A stretch of 64,000 bases of DNA from Streptomyces sp. ICC1 (GTDB lineage Bacteria; Actinomycetota; Actinomycetes; Streptomycetales; Streptomycetaceae), in NCBI RefSeq assembly GCF_003287935.1, contig NZ_CP030287.1:2508267-2572266 (forward strand). The letters are read 5' to 3'. Shown piece after piece: positions 48,987-57,060 of the stretch (position 1 is its first letter; every line of letters starts with the position of its first letter). The notes under the pieces are model-generated. The model was not told the DNA's origin. It ran no database searches and saw only the letters and a program-made list of their open reading frames with translations. A program made the translations under genes and the position numbers.

Positions 48987-49627
48987 CGGGCGACTCCGTA
49001 GCGCTTCTCGAGCACGTTGAACAGCGCGCTGATGGACAGGGTGATGATCAGGTAGCCCACCGCGATCCAGACGAAGGTCCAGATGATGCTGTAGCCCAGC
49101 TCGTTGAGGGTCTTGTACGTGCCCAGCAGCTCGGTGACGCTGAAGGCCCCCGCGATCGCGGAGTTCTTGGCGAGGGCGATCAGCGTGGAGCCGATGGGCG
49201 GGATGACGGAGCGGAAGGCCTGCGGGAGCACGACGGTGCCCAGGGTCTGGCCGAAGGACATGCCGAGGCTGCGGGCCGCTTCGCCCTGCCCCTTGGGCAC
49301 GGTGTTGATGCCGGAGCGCAGCACCTCGCAGATGAAGGCGGAGGTGTAGCAGCCCAGCGCGAGGACGGCGAAGAGCTGGAAGGGCAGCACCAGGCCGAAG
49401 CGCGGCAGGCCGAGCAGGACGGCGAAGAAGAGCAGGGTGAGCGGGGTGTTGCGCAGGATGGCCACCCAGACGGCGCCGAAGACCCGGAAGGAGCCGATGG
49501 GGGCGACGCGGAAGGAGGCCATCAGGAAGCCGAGGACCAGGGCGAGGAGCGAGGCGTAGACCGTGAGCTCGACGGTCCCGAGGAAGCCCTTGCCGTAGAG
49601 CGAGAAGTTGTCCGTGAGTACGTTCAT
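48983..49627 (-). CDS. gluC: Glutamate-type ABC transporter permease
   Basis: A 214-residue inner-membrane permease, the partner of GluD. It has five helices and the EAA loop PKGQGEAARSLGMSFGQTL. It starts 17 bases after the gluB stop and overlaps gluD at its end, so the two permeases are co-translated. Confidence 0.93.
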   Translation of the reverse strand: MNVLTDNFSLYGKGFLGTVELTVYASLLALVLGFLMASFRVAPIGSFRVFGAVWVAILRNTPLTLLFFAVLLGLPRFGLVLPFQLFAVLALGCYTSAFICEVLRSGINTVPKGQGEAARSLGMSFGQTLGTVVLPQAFRSVIPPIGSTLIALAKNSAIAGAFSVTELLGTYKTLNELGYSIIWTFVWIAVGYLIITLSISALFNVLEKRYGVAR

Positions 49628-49644
49628 GGCGGTGCGCTCTCCCC

Positions 49645-50580
49645 TCAGCTCGCCGGGTAGCGGTCGATGGCGGGCGGCTTCGGCGCCGGCTCGCCGGACA
49701 GGCCGAGCGTGGCCTCGTAGGCCTTCTTCCAGTTGCCGTTCTTCTCGTTCTCCTCGAGGGCGTCGTCGAGGGCGAAGCGCAGCGCGTTGTCGGAGCGCGG
49801 GACGCCGATGCCGTAGGGCTCCTCGGAGAAGGGCTCGCCGACCACCTTGAGCTCCTCGGGGACCTTGGCCGCGTAGCCGAGGAGGATCGAGTCGTCGGTG
49901 GAGACGGCGTCGACCTGGTAGGTCAGCAGGTTGTCAACGCAGACCGAGTAGGTGTCGTAGGCGACGAGGACGGCGCGGGGGAACTCCTTCTGGAGCCGCT
50001 GGTAGGGGGTGGAGCCGGCGGCCGAGCAGACCTTCTTGCCGGCGAGGTCTTCGGGGCCCTTGATGTCCGTCTCCCCCTTGCGCACCAGCAGGGACTGGCC
50101 GGCGAGGTAGTAGGGGCCCGCGAAGCCGACCTGCTTCTTGCGGTTGTCGTTGATCGTGTACGTGCCGACGTAGTAGTCGATCTGGCCGTTCTGCAGGGCG
50201 GTCTCGCGGTTGGCGGAGGCGATCGTCTTGAACTCGATGGTCTTGGGGTCGAAGCCGAGCGAGGCCGACATCATCTTGGCGATCTCGATGTCGAAGCCGG
50301 AGTAGCGGCCGCTCGCGGGGTCCTTCTCCCCCATGTACGGCTGGTCCTCCTTGGCTCCGACGACGAGGTGGCCGCGCTTCTTGGCCTTCTCCCAGGTGCG
50401 CGATTCGGGCAGCTGGAAGCCCGTCGCCACCTGGTAGACGGGCAGGTCCTCGGGCTGGGGCCCCTTGACCGGGGGGCTGCCGGACCTGCCGCAGCCGGTG
50501 ACGGCTCCCAGCAGCAGGAGGACGAGGGCGCAGGCGGGCAGGAGCGGGGTGCGCGGGATCGCCGCAGGCAGGTGTCTCAT
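49645..50580 (-). CDS. gluB: Glutamate-type ABC transporter substrate-binding lipoprotein
   Basis: A 311-residue periplasmic-type binding lipoprotein. The lipobox is LGAVTGC (Cys near residue 29). The mature part is the two-lobed family 3 fold with GHLVVGAKEDQPYMG, YSGFDIEIAKMMSASLG, YYVGTYTINDNRKKQVGFAGPYY and DNLLTYQVDAVSTDDSIL. Family and operon position indicate glutamate or another polar amino acid as ligand. Confidence 0.93.
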   Translation of the reverse strand: MRHLPAAIPRTPLLPACALVLLLLGAVTGCGRSGSPPVKGPQPEDLPVYQVATGFQLPESRTWEKAKKRGHLVVGAKEDQPYMGEKDPASGRYSGFDIEIAKMMSASLGFDPKTIEFKTIASANRETALQNGQIDYYVGTYTINDNRKKQVGFAGPYYLAGQSLLVRKGETDIKGPEDLAGKKVCSAAGSTPYQRLQKEFPRAVLVAYDTYSVCVDNLLTYQVDAVSTDDSILLGYAAKVPEELKVVGEPFSEEPYGIGVPRSDNALRFALDDALEENEKNGNWKKAYEATLGLSGEPAPKPPAIDRYPAS

Positions 50581-50591
50581 CGGGCCGGCCC

Positions 50592-51335
<744 letters not shown>

Positions 51336-51442
51336 ACGCTGCCCTGCCCACTTGTCGGTGTGTCGAGGTCAGCGCAAACTATCCAGCCGTGGAAGGGCAC
51401 TTCACCGCGACACGCCTAAAAGCCGCATAAAGCCCGGCGAGG

Positions 51443-51886
51443 TCAGCCTTCCGAGGCTTCGGCGTACGCCTGGCTGAGTTCGGGGGACCCGGTCATCGCC
51501 CAGGACACGCCCGACTCGACCACGTTCAGCTCACGGCCCGAGGCCAGCCGGATCATCGGCTGCCCGTTCGGCCACACCTGCCAGCCGGCGCCCTGGACGG
51601 ACCGGATGATCACGGTCCCGAGGTAGAAGCCCGCGTCGTTGCCGAGCCACGGGGTGATCTCCGGATCCCGGCGCCAGCGCGGCATCAGCTGGTCCAGCTC
51701 CTCCAACGAGCGCGGGGTCTCGTCGAGTTCGAGCCCCGCCGACCGGGCGTGGGCGCGCAGCATCTCGCATTCCGCGAACAACTCGTTGATGCCCTCGGGG
51801 TCATCCGCGAGGGCGGCGGCGAGCCCGCTCGCGCCCCGGTCCGTTTCATTCCGATTGAGCCAGTTGGCCAGGAAAGGGATGTTCAT
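51443..51886 (-). CDS. Hypothetical protein, DUF6278-like
   Basis: A 147-residue cytoplasmic protein with no catalytic motif I can name. It begins MNIPFLANWLNRNETDRG and has a beta-rich second half (GNDAGFYLGTVIIRSVQGAGWQ) resembling the actinobacterial DUF6278 group. It stands alone between gluA and exonuclease III, all in the same direction. Confidence 0.75.
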   Translation of the reverse strand: MNIPFLANWLNRNETDRGASGLAAALADDPEGINELFAECEMLRAHARSAGLELDETPRSLEELDQLMPRWRRDPEITPWLGNDAGFYLGTVIIRSVQGAGWQVWPNGQPMIRLASGRELNVVESGVSWAMTGSPELSQAYAEASEG

Positions 51887-51957
51887 AAGCCCAGACTGAC
51901 ACCCGGATCGCCGGTGGGCGACAGGGCGCGCCTGGACCGTGACAGATCGAGATCCGC

Positions 51958-52737
51958 CTAAAGATCAAGGTCCACGACGACGGGCGCGTGGTCGGAGGCA
52001 CCCTTGCCCTTGCGCTCCTCGCGGTCGACGTAGGAGTCGGTGACGGCCTTGGCGAAGGCCGGGTTCCCGTAGACCAGGTCGATGCGCATGCCCCTGTTCT
52101 TCGGGAAGGCGAGCATCCGGTAGTCCCAGAAGGTGTACGGCCGGTCGTACTTGAGCGCGCGCGGGAAGACGTCGGAGAGCCCGGCGGCGCGCAGCTGCTC
52201 CAGGGCGGCCCGCTCGGCCGGGGTGACGTGGGTGAGGCCCTCGAAGACCGTCGGGTCGTAGACGTCCTCGTCGGTCGGGGCCACGTTGAAGTCGCCGAGC
52301 ACGGCGAACGGGCGCTCCCCCGCCGCGTCTTCGGCGATGGCGGTGGTCAGGGACCGGAACCAGTCCAGCTTGTAGCCGTAGTGGTCGTGCTCGACCTCGC
52401 GCCCGTTGGGCACGTACACCGACCACAGGCGCACCCCGCCGCAGGTCGCGGAGACGGCGCGGGGCTCCTGGACGCCCTCGTAGTCCGGTCCGCCGGGCAG
52501 GCCCACGACCACGTCCTCCAGGCCCACCTTGGAGAGCAGGGCCACGCCGTTCCACCGGCCGGTGGCGTTGACGGCCGACTCGTACCCCAGTGCCCGGAGC
52601 TCCTCGTAGGGGAACTGCTCCGCGGAGCACTTGGTCTCCTGGAGGCACAGGACATCGGTGCCGGAGCTCTCCAGCCAGGCCAGCAGGCGCGGCAGCCGGG
52701 CGGTGATCGAGTTGACGTTGAACGTGGCGATACGCAT
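51958..52737 (-). CDS. xthA: Exodeoxyribonuclease III
   Basis: A 259-residue Mg-dependent AP endonuclease and 3'-5' exonuclease of base excision repair. The motifs TFNVNSITARLPRL, CLQETK (catalytic Glu), NGREVEHDHYGYKLDWF, LGDFNVAPTDEDVYDP, FPKNRGMRIDLVYG and the terminal GASDHAPVVVDL with the catalytic His are all present. ATG at 52737 gives the canonical N-terminus; eight more residues upstream are possible. Confidence 0.95.
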   Translation of the reverse strand: MRIATFNVNSITARLPRLLAWLESSGTDVLCLQETKCSAEQFPYEELRALGYESAVNATGRWNGVALLSKVGLEDVVVGLPGGPDYEGVQEPRAVSATCGGVRLWSVYVPNGREVEHDHYGYKLDWFRSLTTAIAEDAAGERPFAVLGDFNVAPTDEDVYDPTVFEGLTHVTPAERAALEQLRAAGLSDVFPRALKYDRPYTFWDYRMLAFPKNRGMRIDLVYGNPAFAKAVTDSYVDREERKGKGASDHAPVVVDLDL

Positions 52738-52767
52738 GCCGTCCAACCTACCGCCCGGCACCGACAG

Positions 52768-53400
52768 TCACAGTTCGGCGCTGTCCCCGGCGGTGAGTCG
52801 GCCGTATCCGGCGCCGCCGAGCTTCCCGATCTGGGTGGCGTAGATCGGGAGCACCACCTCGGTCAGGCCCGCGTCGTGGATGGCGACGACCTGGCGCGGC
52901 TTGACCTCGCGGACGTAGTCGATCACTTCGGCGATCTTGTTCCAGGGCGCGTGGACCGGGAGCATGAGCGTCTCGACGGGGGCCTCGGGCACGGTCAGCG
53001 CGTCCCCCGGGTGGAAGAGGGAGGCGTCCACCAGGTAGCCGACATTGGTGATCCGCGGGATGTCCGGGTGGATCACGGCGTGCAGTTCGCCGTGCACCTG
53101 GACCTCGAACCCCGCGGCGGTGAAGGTGTCCCCGTGGCCCACGGTGTGGACCCGGCCCGGATAGGCGGGGGCGAGCTTCTCCGCGACGCTGCGCAGGGTC
53201 CACAGCCCCGCCGCCGGATTCGCGTCGAGGGCGGCCCGCAGCCGGCCCTCCTCGAAGTGGTCGGCGTGCTCGTGCGTGACCAGCAGGGCGTCCGCCCCGA
53301 GGCCGGCGTCCGGTTCGCTGAAGGCGCCCGGGTCGATGACGAGCACGCGCCCGTCCTTCTCCAGTTGGACGCAGGAGTGCAGCCGCTTGGTGAGCTTCAT
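52768..53400 (-). CDS. Metallo-beta-lactamase-fold hydrolase
   Basis: A 210-residue MBL-fold protein of the UPF0173-like type. The metal site THEHADH, then Asp/His in FHPGDAL and VHAPW, and a terminal AIHDAGL supply ligands. Reaction and substrate are unknown. It is 30 bases upstream of xthA in the same direction. Confidence 0.88.
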   Translation of the reverse strand: MKLTKRLHSCVQLEKDGRVLVIDPGAFSEPDAGLGADALLVTHEHADHFEEGRLRAALDANPAAGLWTLRSVAEKLAPAYPGRVHTVGHGDTFTAAGFEVQVHGELHAVIHPDIPRITNVGYLVDASLFHPGDALTVPEAPVETLMLPVHAPWNKIAEVIDYVREVKPRQVVAIHDAGLTEVVLPIYATQIGKLGGAGYGRLTAGDSAEL

Positions 53401-53453
53401 GATCCAAGGCTAGCGCCGCCGCGTCGGCGGAGTCGGCACAGTCGACGGGAAGG

Positions 53454-53528
53454 CGGAGCCGACCGGATTCGAACCGGCGTCCTCGCGGTTTTGGAGACCG
53501 CGCGCGACAACCTCTGCGCTACGACCCC
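53454..53528 (-). tRNA. tRNA-Trp(CCA)-like gene with an irregular core
   Basis: On the minus strand an acceptor GGGGTCG pairs with CGGCTCC (one G-T). The anticodon stem GCGGT/ACCGC holds the loop CTCCAAA, so the anticodon is CCA (Trp). The T arm GCCGG/CCGGT encloses TTCGAAT, and the discriminator is G, as in bacterial tRNA-Trp. The D stem GCGC/GCGC leaves no nucleotide 26, or only three pairs if base 26 is kept, and the variable loop has six bases. CCA is not encoded. Confidence 0.82.
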
Positions 53529-53577
53529 GCCCCCGACGGGCACTGTACCCGCGCGGGGCCCCGGAACGCCCGGCGGT

Positions 53578-54084
53578 TTACGGGACCGCCGTGGAGACCA
53601 CGTAGACCTTGAAGACCTTGGGGTCCGTGAGGTCGACGGTGATGTCACGGGTGGGCCGCGCGGCGTCCTCGTCGACGGTGGTCCCGAGCCACTCGGTCGT
53701 GGGCTTCCAGTTCCATCCCGCGACCGTGGTGTCGTGCTCGGAGATCGACACCCCGGGGGTCAGCGCCTCCCGGCTGGTGCCGACCGAGGCCAGGAACGCG
53801 TCCAGCTCCGGCGGGGTGACCGCGAACTGGGTGTAGAGCCGGCTGGTGCGCCAGTTGTTGGTCTCCAGGAAGCCGACCCGCCAGGCCTTCGGCGGGATCG
53901 GGACCTCGTAGATGCTGCGCTGCACCTTGGAGGGCCAGCCGGAGCGCACCTGGTGCGCGCCGACCTTGGCGGCCTTGTCCCGGCCGCTCTGGCGGCTCTG
54001 CTGCGCGGAAACGGCGAGGTAGCCGGCCGGGACCCCGACGAGCAGCAGGATGATGATCGCGGTGATCCAGCGGCGCCTGACCAC
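53578..54084 (-). CDS. Membrane-anchored hypothetical protein, N-terminus uncertain
   Basis: The sure part is a basic stretch (RRRWITA), one membrane helix (about residues 6-23 from the GTG at 54084) and an exterior domain of about 140 residues (WPSKVQRSIYEVPIP, WNWKPTTEWLGTT, VFKVYVVSTAVP). The frame stays open upstream through APAPTPAEDRKH, a normal Pro-rich cytoplasmic lead. Around 54150-54190 it becomes unlike protein and no proper start is found. The upstream end may therefore have been cut when the neighbouring accessory DNA arrived. Function unknown. Confidence 0.65.
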   Translation of the reverse strand: MVRRRWITAIIILLLVGVPAGYLAVSAQQSRQSGRDKAAKVGAHQVRSGWPSKVQRSIYEVPIPPKAWRVGFLETNNWRTSRLYTQFAVTPPELDAFLASVGTSREALTPGVSISEHDTTVAGWNWKPTTEWLGTTVDEDAARPTRDITVDLTDPKVFKVYVVSTAVP

Positions 54085-54239
54085 GTGCTTGCGGTCCTCG
54101 GCGGGCGTCGGCGCGGGCGCCTCGTCGGGGGGCGGGGCCTGGTGCCCCCGGCGCAGGCCCCCTGCCCCGTGAACCGGACAAGCCAGACTGCCGGCCACGT
54201 GCGCTCGCCCGGCACCGGCGGGGCACCGGCCGGGATCGC

Positions 54240-54980
54240 GGCATCGCCCAGTGATCCCGTCGCGCACGCGTGGCTGGTGCGGCTTCCCTCCGTGGCGCCG
54301 GGGGTGTTCCGGGTACGGCCGCTGCCCCAACTCCTCGACGGCCTCGGTATCACCGTCCACGGACACGGCACCCCACCCACGGCCGACCTGACCCTCTCCT
54401 CCACTGCGGTCCGCCAGGTGGCCACGATGGCCGGCATCCCGCCCGACCACATCGCCCACGCCCTACCGCACCTGACCCAGCACGGCAGCCCGCCACCCGG
54501 TACCGGGACAGGCCCGGCCACCGCGATCTGGACACCCGTGGGAAGAGAACACCAGGCCGTACCCGCCTGCACTCTGTGCGTCGGCCGCCACAGCCGCGGC
54601 ACCACCCTGACCACGTGGATCCACCGGCCCTGGCACCGGCTCATCTGCCCACAACATCAGCAAGCCGCCCCCGACCCCCGACTCCACACACCCCTACACG
54701 TTGAGGCGATACCCGAACTCACCGCAGCGCCCCATGCCCACCAGCGCCTCCAGCGTCACTCCCGGGCCATGACCACCTGGACCATAGCGCGCGGTCACCA
54801 CCCGTTGGTACGACCACCAGCAACACCTCACCCACCCGCTGGCACCACCGACTACACCAGCTCACCACGGCCAACCCCCACCTCAACCAGCCGGGAACAG
54901 CCTCCGCCACGCTGTTGGCCCGCGACCTGGTCACCTACCCCGAAACCGTCACCCTCGCCCGCACCTCGTCCAACGACGAT
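54240..54980 (+). pseudogene. Decayed TniQ-like gene
   Basis: The plus strand shows a TniQ-like pattern: LSSTAVRQVATMAGIPPDHIAHAL, then a zinc-ribbon stretch with CTLCVGRHSRGTTLTTW and HRLICPQHQ, which matches the CxxC...CxxH spacing of TniQ. A helical C-terminal part continues after a change of frame near 54780-54830 (HRLHQLTTANPHL and ARDLVTYPETVTLART). The expected N-terminal PLPxESL-type lead is missing. I therefore call it a truncated, frameshifted remnant. TniQ proteins serve Tn7-like transposons and stand-alone mobile regions. Confidence 0.5.
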
Positions 54981-55641
54981 GCAGGCGTGGCGGTGCCGGG
55001 AGGTGAGGACGCACGGGCGGCCGGCTTCCAGGGGGATGGCCGAGGCGTCGCCGCGGCCGGAGAGGGGGTGCAGGACGAGGGTGATGGTGAACTAGGCATC
55101 GGCCTCTCCGCCCGCAGCAGCCGACGTCGCCCCGGCCTCGGACGGGCAGCACCCACCACTGCGGCCTGCCGGGCCGTCCTCGATCGCGCCCCGCATCCGC
55201 ACCAACTGGCCCGGGGCCACCGCCACCGCGCAACGGATCCGGCCGGCCCCTGCGTTCGGGGTCACGCCCGAGGCCGGGTCGGGCTGCGGTCCGTACGCGA
55301 CATCGACATCAGCGGCGACGTCTCCGCGGCCAGGCCATACGGTCCCGGGCACCGCCGGCAGCCTGCACGCGGTTCCGGCGTGGGCACGTCCGCTCCTCGT
55401 CGGCGCCCGCGGCCACCACCGCCTGACCGGCCGCCACATCGAGGACGGCCGCTTCGATCCGGTGATGGCCGCCGGGGCGCGGCACCTGCGCGCACACCTC
55501 GCACGACTTCTCGAACAGGCCGGGGCTTCACGAGAGTGGGCATGGCGGCCTGTCGAGGGCGCGGCCCCTTTGGCGGATGCCCTCCGGCTTCACCGGACCA
55601 GGGTCCGTGCTGCATTCGTCGCTTTCGGCTCCGTGCCGTGG
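54981..55641. other. Gene-free stretch between TniQ remnant and the Wadjet-like operon
   Basis: Open frames exist on both strands, but none shows a recognisable domain, a ribosome binding site or consistent third-position bias. It is probably decayed accessory DNA. Confidence 0.5.
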
Positions 55642-57060
55642 TCACCCGATGCCGGACAGGAGCACCGCTTCCAGCAGACCTGGCAGTGCGGGCAGGACTT
55701 CGTCGTAGAGGGTCTCCTGCTCGCAGCCTTCGCCTCCAGTCCGGGCGATCTCGCCGGCCAGGTCTCGCAGGGCCGGCAGGGCTTCTTGGGCGAGCTGGAT
55801 CGCCAGTTCGCGGTTGCCCGCGAGCTTTTCCGGGGGCTGGAAGTATTTGACGCCGGCGCGGTAGAGGTCGACGGTCATCGCGATCGGGGTGACGGGCCTT
55901 GCGACGCGGTCGGCGAGGTTGCTGATGATGCGGATGCCGTGGGCGTCGAGGTCGCCCCATGCCACGAGAGGGAGCCCGTCGAGGGTGCGCAGGAGTTCGA
56001 CGAGGCCGTTGGTCGCGTAGCCCTTGCCCCAGACGCACAGCCAGGTGTCGGTAATCTCCGGGATCTTGCAGATCTGTTCGAAGGTGTCCTCATTCTCGAC
56101 GATGAACAGGCCTCGGGCGTCGCAGGAGATCATGCCGAGGGTGTGGACGCCGCGGGCCGGGAGGGAGAGCCAGGGGTCGCAGGCTGCCGTGTCGGCGATG
56201 ACGGTGCCGACGCGCCACTGGAGAGGTCCGCGGATGCGCAGGTCGGTGTCGGCCTTGTCCACGGCTTGGTCGAAGGGGACGCCGATGAGGTTGGAGAAGG
56301 CCTGCTGCCGTGCGGGGGTCCACGTGCTTTTGGTGTCGCGGAGGCTGCGGCCGGCGAGTTCCTTCGCGGTGATCTTGCGGGGCTGGCCTTGGGCGGGCCA
56401 CCAGGTGCTGGCGGCCCGGACAGCGAGTTCGTAGACGCGCCAGTCCTCGGCGCGGGTGGCTGTCCCCTCGGGGACCTTCAGGACGCGACCGGGTGGCGTG
56501 TCGGCCAGCAGCTGCTTCTCGGCGGCGAGTTGGGGGATGTCGGACATCAGGTGGAGCAGTTCGCTGTGGAGGTCTTCCGGGTGGGAGCGGCCTTTGAGTT
56601 CGGCGAGTTTGTCCTCGGCGAGCTCTGCCCATGAATGCGTCAGGGTCCAGGAGCGGGGGCTGTAGCCGGTGACGTTGACGACGTCGCAGCGCAGGATGAC
56701 GGCGCCGCAGCGGATGAGGTCGACGGTGACCTGCCAGGCGTTGTCGCCGAGGGCGGCCTCGATGGTGGACCAGCGTTTGGTGCTCTTCGTCTCCAGGACT
56801 TTGGCCAGTTGCCGGGTCGTCAGGGTGGGTGGTGGGTCATAGGGGCTGACCGGGTGGTTGGCGACCAGGTCGACTTGGCGGGGTTTGATGCGTTGCTTGC
56901 GGTCCTTGGGGACACGTACGTGGATGACGTCGTCGGCGTCCTTGATGACGCGGGGCAGGGTTACCGCGATGACACCCGGGGGTAGGTCGCGCAGCGGGAC
57001 GCTTTCGCGCCCGTATGCTTCGCCGACGAGGAGCGGAGGGCTGTTGGCGGGGTCAGGCAT
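55642..57060 (-). CDS. JetD-like Toprim nuclease subunit of a Wadjet-type system
   Basis: A 472-residue protein. The C-terminal part has the Toprim signature of JetD (DUF2220-like): VENEDTFEQI with the catalytic Glu322, a glycine turn WGKGYATNGL, and WGDLDAHGIRI with Asp370 and Asp372. The N-terminal half has winged-helix-like segments (TTRQLAKVLETKSTKRWSTI and others) fitting the JetD arm domain. JetD is the nuclease that cuts plasmid DNA after the SMC complex extrudes it. The ATG at 57060 lies inside the end of the SMC gene (eight-base overlap). It is the last gene of the five-gene operon. Confidence 0.85.
   Translation of the reverse strand: MPDPANSPPLLVGEAYGRESVPLRDLPPGVIAVTLPRVIKDADDVIHVRVPKDRKQRIKPRQVDLVANHPVSPYDPPPTLTTRQLAKVLETKSTKRWSTIEAALGDNAWQVTVDLIRCGAVILRCDVVNVTGYSPRSWTLTHSWAELAEDKLAELKGRSHPEDLHSELLHLMSDIPQLAAEKQLLADTPPGRVLKVPEGTATRAEDWRVYELAVRAASTWWPAQGQPRKITAKELAGRSLRDTKSTWTPARQQAFSNLIGVPFDQAVDKADTDLRIRGPLQWRVGTVIADTAACDPWLSLPARGVHTLGMISCDARGLFIVENEDTFEQICKIPEITDTWLCVWGKGYATNGLVELLRTLDGLPLVAWGDLDAHGIRIISNLADRVARPVTPIAMTVDLYRAGVKYFQPPEKLAGNRELAIQLAQEALPALRDLAGEIARTGGEGCEQETLYDEVLPALPGLLEAVLLSGIG

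Noticed and set aside
53454..54200. Integration of the accessory island into the tRNA-Trp-like gene
   Set aside because: The island lies on the 5' side of the tRNA, behind an unrelated membrane protein gene; elements that use tRNA genes normally insert at the 3' end, and no duplicated 3' end was found.
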